DNA from: Lojkania enalia
Taxonomy: Eukaryota; Ascomycota; Dothideomycetes; Pleosporales
Length of the DNA stretch: 64,000 bases
Assembly (NCBI GenBank): GCA_010094045.1
Contig: ML986600.1
Location: 215,192-279,191 of the forward strand
Direction: 5' to 3'
Below the pieces are notes generated by a model, which saw only the letters and a list, made by a program, of their open reading frames with translations, did not search any database and was not told the origin of the DNA. Numbering within the stretch: the first letter of the stretch is position 1; each line of letters starts with the position of its first letter. The translations under genes and the position numbers were made by a program. This document shows, piece by piece, positions 49,084 to 59,967 of the stretch.

Positions 49084-50875
49084 ATGGCAGACGCGGCAGA
49101 CATGAAAGAGCCCACAGCATTTCCTGCCGAGAAGTTCGAGGCCATCAATGACACGGCCGGAACGACCATCGACCCAGTGGCCGAGAAGAAGCTACTGTGG
49201 AAATGTGATCTTCACGTGCTTCCACCTCTTTTTGTTCTTTTCTTGCTGGCTTTCCTGGATAGAGCCAACATCGGTCAGTGTGCCCGGCGGCTTCCGTGGT
49301 TAGATGCTTACACGGGCGCAGGCAATGCAAAGATCCAAGGGCTCACCGAGGACCTTGATATGCATGGCACCGACTACAGTATGCCAGCCGACACCCATTG
49401 CAGAGATTGGACTGACAGGTTGCTGTGCCTAGACATTGCCCTCTTCGTCTTCTTCATCCCCTATATCCTGTTCGAAGTCCCATCCAATCTTGTCATCAAG
49501 AAGTTAGCCCCTTCAACATGGCTAGCCTTGATCATGGTCCTCTGGGGTTAGTCATGCATGATGCCCGGAGTATATCCGAAGTCTAGCTAAATCGTGAGCG
49601 CAGGTATATCCACAATCGGTATGGGGCTTGTGAATACATTCGGAGGGCTTGTCGCCATGCGAGTCTTACTGGGGTTTTTCGAGGCTGGCCTGTTCCCAGG
49701 TACCGTCATCACATCATATTGTGCGGCCGCTATGATGATGATGATGATGCTAACTATGCCAAGGCTGCGTATACCTTATTAGCATGTACTACAAGCGATA
49801 CGAGCTGCAGTGGCGCTTGACGCTCTTCTTCGCCGCCAGTATTATTGCAGGAGGCTTCGGAGGGGTTAGTTCGCTCTCTAACTAAACTGTATGAGTTAAC
49901 TACTAACGATCCTTAGCTATTTGCCTATGCTCTGGCAAAGATGGATGGAATTGCTGGCTACGGAGGATGGCGATGGGTAACAGCATCCCACTTCCGAAAC
50001 TGCGTCTTTCAACTAATTCCTCTCAGATCTTCATTATCGAGGGTATCTTGACAACCGTCATTGGTTTCGTCGCCAAATTCTGGGTCACAGACTGGCCTGA
50101 GACCGCAAGCTTTCTCAACGATGATGAACGTGCTCTTCTCATCGCCCGCCTCAGCTCCGATAGCGGCGACGCCGTGATGGATCGTCTCGACAAGCGTGCA
50201 GCAAAACGTATCTTCAGCGACCCAAAAATCTACCTTGGCGTCCTCGCTTACTTCGGTATTGTGAATACTGGCTACGCAGGCTCCTTCTTCATCCCCACGA
50301 TCGTCAAAGAACTTGGATATACATCTGCTGCAGCGCAAATCAGGAGTATCCCCATTTTTGTCGTTGCGACTGTAACTGCTCTAGTCACCGCCTGGCTAAC
50401 TGATCGTCTGCGCCATCGCTTCTACTTCTGCATCGTCGGACTATGCATCTCATCGGTGGGCTATATTCTCCTCCTCGCGCAAGATAGTCTATCCGCGGGG
50501 GCAAAGTATTTTGCTCTCTTCCTTATCGTTCCCGGGGGGTACATCACCCAGCCAATAACGCTGGTTTGGATGTCAAATCTAGTGTCAGGACACTACAAGC
50601 GCTCCGTCTCATCTGCGATGCAAGTCGGTTTCGGTAACATTGGAGGCATTGTCGCGTCCAATGTCTTCCTTGCATCTGAAGCCCCAAAGTACCCTACAGG
50701 CTATGGCGTATCGCTTGGTATGCTGTGGATCTGTGGCGCTGCTTGTGTGTCGCTCTTTTTCCTCGTTAAGTCAGAAAATAGGAAGAGGGATAGGGGCGAA
50801 AGGGACCACAGGCTGGAAGAGGAAGATGCGGATAACCTTGGTGATGACCATCCGCACTTTAGGTTGACGACTTAA
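49084..50875 (+). CDS. MFS anion:cation symporter (allantoate/nicotinate permease, Dal5/Tna1-like)
   Basis: Seven exons, join(49084..49273, 49322..49378, 49433..49546, 49604..49699, 49764..49864, 49917..49976, 50027..50875), give 488 aa. Typical blocks: FVLFLLAFLDRANIGNAKI in TM1, DYNIALFVFFIPYILFEVPS, RVLLGFFEAGLFPG, then CVYLISMYYKRYELQWR and GGWRWIFIIEGI. The second half (TM7-12) is in one exon with GYAGSFFIPTIVKELGY. The family imports small carboxylates such as allantoate, nicotinate or pantothenate with protons; the substrate here is unknown. Intron 4 contains (ATG)6 directly before its CTAAC branch and ends in AAG. The C-terminus is a charged cytosolic tail. Confidence 0.92.
49732..49749. 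repeat. (ATG)6 repeat inside MFS intron 4
   Basis: Six perfect ATG units ending one base before the CTAAC branch site of a 64-nt intron. Confidence 0.85.
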
Positions 50876-51298
50876 GAGTACAAGGGCTGCGGTTTCAGGT
50901 TTATGGTTGATAAGGGGTGGATGGTGCCTACCTACCTCGAGTAGGAGGAACTGACGAATGGATTTGGTCATAGAAGTAGACCTCTATTTCCTATGACACC
51001 CCAAAGCATACTAGAGATATGGATCAAATAGACGTGATTAATGTCGAAAGTATGAGTATGATTATCTACATCATCTACATCACCATTCGCTTATGCAGTG
51101 AGCTAGAATATCGGTCAGGTATTCATGGACTCTTTCAAACTCCATCAGAGCCGCGCGACTTAATCGCGGCACTTCTTTTAAAAAAAAACCGTGTGGATGG
51201 GAATCAAACCTAAACGCGGTATTTGCACGCAGAACGGTTACGATGAATCATGATCTATATTGAAATACTTCCTGCGTGCGTCCTATAGCTTAGAGACA
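50876..51298. other. Convergent spacer with a tRNA-like relic
   Basis: 3' flanks of the MFS and Tsr3 genes. On the minus strand near 51183-51225 there is GGTTTGATTCC, which resembles a pol III B box, followed by a run of T residues like a pol III terminator. The implied T and acceptor stems do not pair, so no tRNA is called. Confidence 0.45.
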
Positions 51299-52501
51299 CT
51301 ATCGTCTACTGGTCGGCGCTTTCAGCCTCGCACTTGAAAACGTCGCTGTAATTTTCCGATCTTGCTGTCTCTGTCTCTGCTTCGCCGTGATTCCTGTCCT
51401 GTCGGTGACTGGCTGCGCGTTCATGAAGCTATCAAATTCATCATCTTCCCCATCATTTTCAGGACCGGACGACTCTTCTCCATCCCTAGCCTCGTCTTCT
51501 TGCTTCGGGGCCGACTCGGTCATGGGCATCCTTTGGGGTTGCCTTTCAACATGTCTATCCGACTCGGCATCTAAGTCCGGCTCTACATCCTTATGTGCGG
51601 GATTGGAGAACGGCTTTGACGCGAGGACCCGCCGCCGAAGCTCTGCCATTTCCTCCTCATCATCCTCGCTATCTGGAAAATCAAGCGACCTTTCCGGAAT
51701 CCCGTCTTCACTCCCCCCCTCTTCCGCCTTATTGCCACCCTCGTCTTCGGAATCGACGGGCGCCTGGCGATTCATATTCCCACCAGCCCACGCATCGTCC
51801 TCATTAGCCTCCTTATCCGCCCGATTCTCAGCCCACTCTCGCTCAATCTTCGCAAGCCACACCTCCTCCGCCTTCTTGACCTCCTCCTCATTCGCGCAAG
51901 CGGCATACCTCTTCAGTAGCGAAGCATTGATATCCAAAAATGCACGTCCATACGAGAAAGAGTCCAAAATCTCCTCCGCCCACTCCTCATGCCCGCAAAT
52001 GAAATAGCACGCCGCCAGCGCCTCGACACAATTCAACCGCCAGGGCCGCCCATAATTCGTAGGATTCGCCGCGACAAGGTACGGAAGCAGGCGCTCACAT
52101 TTGCCGCCGATGCGTCCGAAGGGCACTTCGTCGATGCGTTTCCAACTCGCCTCCACCACCGCAGCGCCGTACTGCTCTAGAATGCCCTTGTCCTCGGCGG
52201 ACAGTATGCGCTTTGCTTTCGGCGACACGACAACGCCGGCGAACTTTTGGCCTACATGTAGCTCTCTCATCATCCCGAGGCGAATGAGTCGTTTTCCGGA
52301 ACAGCGTTTTGCGTCGCAGTGACCGAGGTCCCAGCATGCTGCTTTGAAGGCGGGCTTGGAGGGTCTGGGGCCGTCATTCTCATCGTTCTCGTCATCATCT
52401 AAATTCGATGTGCGGCGGGGTGGCGGGCCTCGCGAGCGCGGGGTGTTGGTGTATTTCTTTCCGGACTTTGAGGAGAAATTGTCTTTCTTGTGGCGGACCA
52501 T
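51299..52501 (-). CDS. TSR3: 18S rRNA aminocarboxypropyltransferase Tsr3
   Basis: Single exon, 400 aa from the ATG at 52501 (MVRHKKDNFSSKSGKKY). The catalytic core (about residues 55-210) has AACWDLGHCDAKRCSGKRL, VVSPKAKRILS, SWKRIDEVPFGRI, and LPYLVAANPTNYGRPWRLNC with the following helix ALAACYFICGHEEWA, the SPOUT-like Tsr3 signature. It transfers the acp group from SAM to N1-methylpseudouridine in 18S rRNA, a late cytoplasmic 40S maturation step. The C-terminal half is an acidic disordered extension. The same frame extends upstream without an ATG, so 52501 is the supported start. Confidence 0.94.
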   Translation of the reverse strand: MVRHKKDNFSSKSGKKYTNTPRSRGPPPRRTSNLDDDENDENDGPRPSKPAFKAACWDLGHCDAKRCSGKRLIRLGMMRELHVGQKFAGVVVSPKAKRILSAEDKGILEQYGAAVVEASWKRIDEVPFGRIGGKCERLLPYLVAANPTNYGRPWRLNCVEALAACYFICGHEEWAEEILDSFSYGRAFLDINASLLKRYAACANEEEVKKAEEVWLAKIEREWAENRADKEANEDDAWAGGNMNRQAPVDSEDEGGNKAEEGGSEDGIPERSLDFPDSEDDEEEMAELRRRVLASKPFSNPAHKDVEPDLDAESDRHVERQPQRMPMTESAPKQEDEARDGEESSGPENDGEDDEFDSFMNAQPVTDRTGITAKQRQRQQDRKITATFSSARLKAPTSRR

Positions 52502-52859
52502 TATGGCCGAAATATCTATGAGCCCTTTTTGGGTTATTTGGTTGTTGAAGGGGTGGGAGATTATTGGAAGTTTAGGTGGGAGGAACCGGCCTGCAATGTC
52601 ACTTTTTCTTATCGATAGCTGGGTTACTAGTGCCACATTGCGCTCCCTCACTAGTTCGTGCAAAATTCGCCTTAGGAAAAGTGGTATATCTTCCTCAGCG
52701 CTTTATACCTCGAAATTCACGCTCCTGGCCTATAAAGGGTTCAAATGCGCGCCAGTGCTCAGTTTTCCAGGATCCCTTGACATCCGCAAAAGCTGCTCCA
52801 ATCCTCCTATGCCGCTGAAATGCATCAAAGACTTCAACCAATATCTAATAGACATAAGA

Positions 52860-55179
52860 CTATGGCACCCCGAGACTGGGAATCTCACCCATCTCGTTCT
52901 TTCTTGCTCCACCAACGGAATAAGCAACCTTCCACCTCATTTTTACATTGCTGCCCTGGCCCCGCTGAGCACCATGTAGTCGGATCGTCTGTGTGATGCC
53001 GTTCTGTTGATTTGGAGACAATGATATGCTCGATTGAGGTTCTAATCTGAGCTGATAGGCCTGTATCAAGGTCACTACCGCTTCCTATAAGCAAAGGTGG
53101 AACCGAAACTTACCCTAGACACAGCAACCTGTAACGTAAGCTCCGTTACCGGCGCCGGAGTATTGTTTGATATTCGGGATTTGATCACAAGAACAGTGTC
53201 GGATTCACGAGACACGTTAAAAACGATATTGATGCTGGAATTGTTCACAGTGATATCCTTGGAAGTGTCCGGCACGGCTGATGCAAATGTCCATTCATCA
53301 TCGTCATTTACGGTAGTCGGATTTTGTGTTAGGCTGGACGAAGTACGAGTCGGCGCCCCAGCGAGAATATCGACTGGTCCAGAAGGCTGCGGCTTAGTTG
53401 ATTGCTGAAATTGGAAGGGGGAAGCCTGGCGCGGTACTGAAACAAGGCTGGCGAATGGGTCTGGTGTTGAGCGAGCAGGTTGCAGAGCAGATGGCTGTGG
53501 AAATGTTGAGGGGGGTGGCGACGAAACTTGTGAAGCAGGATCCGGACTCGATAGTCCGCCAAGGAGATCAAAGTTCGGCTTTGAAGCGGACGGCGGCTGG
53601 GTGACTGGAAATCCAGAGAGACCTAGGACTGAACAGGAATTAGCGAACGGAATGTCGCAATATGGAATTATCATACCAGAGCCATTCGAGCCGCCCAACG
53701 AGATACCACCTGACTGTCCGTAGGTGCTATCGCCCAAAGACAGCCCTAAAAGATCATCCTCCAACGCACTTCCTTTTGTAGTTGTCTGTGCTGGCGCTTC
53801 CAAGCTGGAAGCCGTGGCTGCTGATGCTATCTCTGGCTCTGGCTCGCCAAAGTCAATAAGATTCAGGGTGTTGTCTGCTCCCTTAGAGACGCCGGCACCA
53901 CTAGTGCCAAGCGTGCCCTTTGGTATCTTATTTGCAGCATCAATGTCGCCCTTCTTGAACAGTTTATACCGCTCTATTGTTCGATGTATGCTATCATTGA
54001 TCTCGAATAATTTGGCCACTGCTTCGTGGTCTTCGGACTCTTCCTCGCACATCTTCTGAATTTTAGGTTGTGCGCTCTGCAGCGCATTTGCGAGCTCCTA
54101 CATAAAGTGAGTCTAAGTCTTCGCTATGATGAGGTTGATATGCGACTGTACCTCAAAGACGTCGCCTTCTTTTATCTGGTCTCCGGGCTTGTAACCTTGA
54201 AGCATTTCCTCGAGTATCCTGGCTTTTTGCTGAATCTTAGCAACCTCCTCGGCTGCTTTAGCCCGCCAATCTGTCTTGTTGCGTGTGTCATAGCCCGCCA
54301 TCACCTTCATTAGTTTGTTTGCTTCCTGCAAATCTTGCGGGCCGCCACGACGGATGAGTTCCTGAAGTTTCGCTGACTGTGCAGCTCTTTCTTCTTCTTC
54401 CATCTCTTCCGCTGATCTGAGATTCTACACAGAAGTCAGTACATGACATCTCCCGCTTTCAAATATGACGTACGTCGCTAGGGTTTAGTACTGCGGCATC
54501 CTCTTTCCGAATTTCAGGAAAATGATAGCCCTTGTAGCTCAGCAGCCTATGCATATCCCTGACAAAACCCAAGTCCTCCTTGTACCGCGATGTCTGACAT
54601 ATCGTTTGCCGCCATTCTTCTATTAATTCGAGAATTCTGTTCTGGACGCGGGTCGGATGCACCGGAGGTCGCTCAGGAAATCGACGGACAAGCTCGTTGA
54701 GAAACTCTTTTGTGCTGATCTGGAGATGGAATGGATATCCGCAGTTTTTGACGCAAATATCGAGCAGCTATAATACTGTGAGCCGTTGGTGCCTAGTGGG
54801 GGCGGGTAAGACGAATCGTACGTTGAGCGCAAGCAGGGAAACATTGGGGTTACGGTGGTTGACGAAATGAACAATAGATACAGCGGCTTCTCTAGGGCTG
54901 TACATTTGGTATTAGAGGTCATCGTGGTTGCAGGCGGGCCGGCGCGCTTACGCATTTCCTTTCTTCGCATTTATCAAGTCCGCAATCTCGAGATTGAGCG
55001 CAAGGTTGGGCTCGAAATTCTGGGGGTCGCAGGCATTTACTAGGGAATTTATGTTAGCTTTTAACAGCCAAGGATTTCTCAGAAGACATACATATGAAGC
55101 GCTGGAGTTGCGAAGTTGGAGCCTCCCCAAATGCTCCGTAACGGTCTCTGGCCGCCATCCGCGCAGAGGCTGCCTCCAT
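52860..55179 (-). CDS. GGA-type clathrin adaptor (VHS-GAT-GAE), Golgi to endosome
   Basis: Eight exons, complement(52860..53060, 53114..53628, 53677..54097, 54152..54424, 54474..54767, 54822..54897, 54952..55039, 55092..55179), give 651 aa. The VHS domain (about 1-160) carries FILNACDPQNFEPNLALNLE, VSIVHFVNHRNPNVSLLALN and LLDICVKNCGYPFH. GAT follows (about 190-310) with LQEANKLMKVMAGYD and HEAVAKLFEINDSIHRTIER. The hinge has clathrin/adaptor-type peptides NLIDFG, DLLGLS and FDLLGG. The GAE ear ends with MRWKVAYSVGG and PSLGVP. Proteins of this type bind Arf-GTP and ubiquitinated cargo at the trans-Golgi. The 48-nt intron 6 is a multiple of three and could be retained without a frameshift. 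Confidence 0.94.
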
Positions 55180-55420
55180 GGGAACAATGCTGGGCGCAGA
55201 GAGAGTGCGGCGCTAGTTCCAAAGGGGAATACTAGCTAGAAAGAAGCAAAAAAAAAAAAAAGGGGGAGCGCTGTGCACACGGCTACGAAAGCAGTCTGGA
55301 GGAAGTGATACTCGAGGAACAGACTGGCGCGGGGAGCTGGAGTGGGAGAACAAGCCACGGCCCGAGCCACTCGCTTGGCATTACTGACCACTATGACCAG
55401 AGCACCTACGACCTCCTTTC

Positions 55421-55455
55421 CTCCCCAAGCACTTCCCCAAGCACTTCCCCAAGCC
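55421..55455. repeat. 12-bp tandem repeat, three copies
   Basis: Three head-to-tail copies of CTTCCCCAAGCA, the first one base shorter and the last with one change. Located about 245 bases upstream of the GGA start. Confidence 0.8.
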
Positions 55456-56457
55456 ATATCCAACTCACCTCACTCTTCAATACGAGCGATTTTTTTGGCC
55501 TATATCTCTTTATAAAGACAAATATTAACTTCTAAAGAGTAGGACAGCTTCAAAGCATAAAACCAGGGTCTCAGTCGGGGTGATTGTGTTCAACAGTCGC
55601 TCGCCTAATTCTCAGCGTGGACGTTAATTCTAGTCTAGTTTATATATAGCAGAGGGCAAATCTGGAATGAGCCGGCCTTTCAGTTGAGTAAAATATGTAG
55701 ACATGAAGAGCTGGGCTTATGGGTCGAACAATCTGCCGTCAAACGCCATGTCTAGCATTTTCTAAATGTTCAGTCTCTCTGCTTTCCTCATCGTCATGGG
55801 CCAAGAGAAATCCATTGATGCTTCAAATCTTTTCCAAAGACTTCTGTCGATTGCGGTCTTGAAACTGACAGGATGGTGAGGGAAGAACCTCTAGGTCAAA
55901 GACCGCATGGCCGGAACTACAAGCCGCGGGCAATTCTTATCCCGGACAACACGGATTTTATCTAAACAAGCAATCTCATTGAAGCCTTAAGTTCAGGTGG
56001 AAATGGTTGGACTGTCGATAAAACTTATACAATAGAGTTACCAGAATTGTAGACATTTGTAATTAAGGGCCTTGTAGTCCGCTGACACTTTTCTTTTTTC
56101 ATGATAATCCGACCATTGCATCAATTTCTTTCTGTAGTTTTCTCACCTCCTCCATCAGGTATATGCCACAGCCTCCACGGGGATTCAGGATACCATACTA
56201 CTTGTCCACCTTCTATATATCTCCTAGCTTTTACCTTCTTCTATTCAATTTGTTGTCTTTAGAATCAAGGAATAGCCGATTGGCCATCGCTGAAGGTTGC
56301 TCTGTAAAGTATCTGATTCTTTGACATGCGTGAGGAGAACAAGTCCGGCCCTGCCGAGAAATTCCACACCAACGATAGAGCTCCCCCAATCCGGTGACCC
56401 TAGAACAGTATGGCTCGATGTCTCACCGATCAGTTTCTCGGTTTCCATTATTACAAT

Positions 56458-56490
56458 AAAAAAAAATTTTTTTTTTTTTTTTTTTTTTTA
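56458..56490. repeat. A9T24 homopolymer block
   Basis: Nine A residues followed directly by twenty-four T residues, about 100 bases upstream of the broken FAD oxidoreductase gene. Confidence 0.9.
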
Positions 56491-56588
56491 AATGGTTTGA
56501 AACAAAAGCTAATCTATCGGTTGCCCTCCCACCCTTCACGAACGACCGGGCAAATCCTAATCTATTCGCCATCCCGACATTCTTGCCC

Positions 56589-57996
56589 ATGGATACTCAT
56601 AGATTCAATGTTCGTGAAATTACGAAACATATTCAGGCTTTCTACAAAAAAAAGAGACTGTTCCGCGTATGCCATGAAGGCGCACATTCGACCCAGGCGA
56701 TGCATAATCTGCGAGTAGTGGTCGATATTGGTGACCTGAATTATATTCTAGATATAAAAGTAGCAAGCAGATTTGCCATGGTGGAGCTAAATGCTTCCAT
56801 AGAGAAGCTGGTCAAAGAGGCATTGAAGCACAACTTGATGCCACCGGTCGTCCCCGCATTTACTAGAACTACTGTGGGTAAGCGAGTCCTCGTTCTTGTA
56901 GAGTAACGCCTAATGTGTTGGACGAATTAGGTGGTGCGTTTGCGAGTACCACAGGAGCGAGCTCGTCTTTCAAGCACGGTTTCTTCGACCGAGCTGTTAC
57001 TTGGTTAAAGATATTGCTTCCCGACGGCAATATTACAAGAGTATCAAGACAGTGAAATCCCGACCTGTTTTCTGGGACGATCAGGATGCCGGAGACTATT
57101 GGCATTACAACGCTCTTTTATATACGATTGATACTAGCTCCAAGTCATGTCAACTTGACCTTTCTTCCGGTAGAGTCGAATACCGAGGCCCTTGATTCCA
57201 TCAATAGGTATTGTCAGGATCTAGAAAACGATTTTGTCGAAGGGTTGATACACGGCGAGAAAGCCTCCATATACAGGGTTATATCAAAAGAGCGATTGTC
57301 CGCGAACCAGATATATCCAGATATTCGATTCAGTGCGCCTGCGATCCTTAGTTTTACATACATGCAAAAGAAACCATGGGTAAAACCGAATGCGTCCCGC
57401 CCATAGATTGCCTCTTCTGCTCTGACCGAGGATCCCTTTGTATGGTCCATTATTGCTTTGGCCGGATACCTTTCAACAAGTGAACGCGCTTTTTGATTAA
57501 TAGGGGACTGCGTTCCGGTAATCTGACTCGGACAGGCTGGTCGGTATGCTGGGCGAAACACTTCATAATCCAGGATCTAGTTATTCCCTTACAATGTACT
57601 TCATGATACTAGACTACCTGAAAAATAGCCTAACAATTCATCCACTGCGTTTATGTCTGATCCGCCAATAGTGAAAACAACACTAATGCGGCCGAATCCC
57701 GAACATGCATTAATGTATATGAACATAGGGATCCAACGATATACAAAAGGTGTTATCAAGGACTATTCAGCATTCAAGTGAACAGGAAAATGGAACAGCT
57801 TGTATATAGCTTAGGTGCCATTCAATAGCTATATCCAAATAATAACTATACCGAGTCCAAATTTTGAGAGATATATCCACGTCCGGAATATGACGATTTA
57901 AGGAAAATATATGACGCAGAATATATCACAATCGTATATGAAAAGATCAAAGCGAATAAGAAGCCTGTAAAAGTACCCAAGCTAAAGGGGTTCTAG
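56589..57996 (+). pseudogene. Broken DHCR24-like (delta24-sterol reductase family) FAD oxidoreductase
   Basis: Residues spread over the full length match this FAD-linked family. In order: FNVREITKHIQAFYKKKRLF, MHNLRVVVDIGDLNYIL, LKHNLMPPVVPAF; after a 53-nt intron (56878-56930) GGAFASTTGASSSFKHGFFD and LLPDGNITRVS; then NPDLF, ENDFVEGLIHGEKAS, FYIHAKETMGKTE, IIQDLVIPL and YDDLRKIYDAEY. The frame is broken by TGA at 57053-57055, a frameshift near 57340-57355, TGA at 57481-57483, TGA at 57604-57606 and further stops downstream, so no functional product is expected. The intron splice sites survive. Intact relatives reduce a side-chain double bond or act as uncharacterised FAD oxidases. Decay by mutation or RIP is inferred. 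Confidence 0.85.
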
Positions 57997-59268
57997 AACA
58001 ATGTATTTGCAAAGACTTCTATATTGGCCATACAACGCACGGAATAATGATATGCTCGATTTGTAAAAATAATAGTAGTAGCTTTGCCAAAAATATGGTT
58101 TTACTTATCACTGCCCAATTGCTGTTCAGAACTGCTAGTAACCCTTCACCAAACACGACATATATTCCGTCAACGCCGCAATCACAGCTTAGGTACCGTA
58201 GCATCCCGCTGGTCTACTAGGTCCCATACTTTCCTTCCCCATTAAGCCAATTTCAGTGTGGGCCGTTCGGAACGTAAGTAACACACCAAGGCTCCAGCTA
58301 ATATATTCCCTGCTCCTTCGTTAGGAAACTGCTCCAATACAAAGTATAATAGGCACATCGAAGAGCCATCAACTGTGGCGCGGAGAGTAATTACCTCTTG
58401 GTGCTATTAAACTCAGCTAAAAGCGCGACTAATTATGTCGGTAGTACATTTTCAACGAAAATTGACCTGAGCGCGGCTAGTAATGTAAAGTGGACCATTC
58501 GTCATCCCTGACGTGGGCCCGGCCGTCTTGTCGCCCATGTATCTGCCCAAACTTAGATTAACGGTTTCCTTAAGAAGCCACGATCATGTAAGATGCTATT
58601 CGACGTTGTGGAATTGAGGATCTCGCATATCGATCGCTTAGACAATGGCGGAAATGTATAAGATTTACCAATAATTTGGTCTTCTGGCTGTGTTAGAAGA
58701 CACAGCCTTGAAGAAAAGAATAATAGGTAGCAAATGGAGCGGTCCATGCTGCCGCTGCGGGGTTAGCATGGACGCTGGTGCGCCGAAGCCGATTTTAGTT
58801 GCCGCTGTGAGTTTTGATGTGAAATATCAAGATAGAATAGGTAAGAGATCTAATGAAAAGTTGAGAGAGGGACAGGTGAATTGAGCGAAAAGCCTCAGCT
58901 TATATCAAAGGAAGGAAGCAGGCTTGTGACGTTGTGGAGATGATTGATGTCATTCGGGCAATGGCTACTACCTGCGTGCCTTAGCTTAGCGACGGACTTC
59001 ATCCCTTGTGACTATCTATCATAGGTGTTCCTAAATATGAAGAGATGGTACAGTATAATATACGGGGTAGTGTACAATATGCCGTCTATGTCGACGATGC
59101 AATGCTCCCCTAGCGGCTTCGTCAGCTTCAGGCACATCTTCAGTCTCTTCTCCGGGAACAACGCAGAAGTTTGCGAATAGGCTACACCTGATAGCAAATG
59201 TAAACTTACAAATTCTAACAGAAAGACAGTCCTATCATTGTATCTAGGAAAAAGTTGAGTGTAACTCA
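57997..59268. other. AT-rich spacer between the pseudogene and MDM35
   Basis: Downstream flank of the broken gene and 3' flank of MDM35. Short frames at 58019-58204 and 58553-58884 have no recognised domain. Confidence 0.5.
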
Positions 59269-59709
59269 TTACCGTTTCTTGATGGGTCAGCAATTGTGTG
59301 CACAAAGGAGGGAATAGAGCTGACCGGTCGCATATGCTCAGCATCGTTTTCACGGTTATCCTCTCGAGCTTCTTTAATCATGTTATCAATGCCTCTTGAT
59401 CTCAAAGCTTTCTAAGGGTAAAGTCAGACTTAGAAAGATTGCGCGGCTGAAACGGATCTTACGGTCAGGCACTGCTCGTATTGCTTGAAGAGAGGTTCAC
59501 ACTCGTCCGAGGTTGCAGTACCACGGAGAAACTCTACATCACTGTCGGATCGTGTCTCGAGGAAACCGAAGTAGTAAACTCACTTTCACTGTACCATTTC
59601 AAGAAGCAGTTGTCGTATTTCCTATGTTGTGTGAGTTTGAATTACAAAGATACGTGATGGCGACAGACTCTTTGACTTCATTGCATTCTGGTGCCAGTGA
59701 AGCCGACAT
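59269..59709 (-). CDS. MDM35: Mitochondrial intermembrane-space chaperone Mdm35 (TRIAP1 family)
   Basis: Five exons, complement(59269..59277, 59325..59411, 59463..59533, 59584..59621, 59669..59709), give 81 aa, the usual length. The protein opens MSASLAPECNEVKEKYDNCF and continues FLKWYSEKFLRG and SDECEPLFKQYEQCL. It carries two C-X9-C pairs (CNEVKEKYDNC and CEPLFKQYEQC), the twin CX9C fold oxidised by Mia40. Mdm35 binds Ups1/Ups2 and enables phosphatidate and phosphatidylserine transfer between mitochondrial membranes. The last intron (47 nt, CTGAC branch) ends in AAG and leads to a three-codon exon (KR stop); without it the frame would run on about 25 residues. Confidence 0.9.
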
Positions 59710-59967
59710 GTCAATGAAGTTGAACGCAAGTGTATTTTCTAGTGCAGTGGCGTCGTCAATCAAAATGGCGGAATGCGAAGTCGTCGGTAACATCGAAGCT
59801 TTATCGATAAGCAATGCCAAGCATCGGCGACTCCAAATTCTTTCTTCAATGCACAACAACAGCACTCATTCCACATCCTTCCCTGTGCCTGGAACTGCTG
59901 CAGGACCTTCCACAACGAATCCCGAGACGTATTACAATTATGGTAGTTTCTGGAGTATAAGTACGCC
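59710..59967. promoter_or_regulatory. Bidirectional promoter MDM35 / RRP6
   Basis: The two divergent starts are 258 bases apart, so this interval must hold both promoters. No TATA box is evident. Confidence 0.55.

Larger units (their letters stand above)
55180..56588. other. AT-rich upstream region with small repeats
   Basis: Promoter side of the GGA gene, then AT-rich sequence leading to the broken FAD gene. It contains three 11-12-bp units at 55421-55455, an A-rich run near 55248-55261 and A9T24 at 56458-56490. No intact gene. Confidence 0.5.

Noticed and set aside
52502..52663. N-terminal extension of Tsr3
   Set aside because: The frame stays open upstream of 52501, but the only initiator-like codon there is TTG and the sequence is not family-like.
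57053..57606. TGA recoding (selenocysteine or readthrough) in the DHCR24-like gene
   Set aside because: A frameshift and additional stops accompany the TGAs, and they fall at non-catalytic positions, so decay is simpler.
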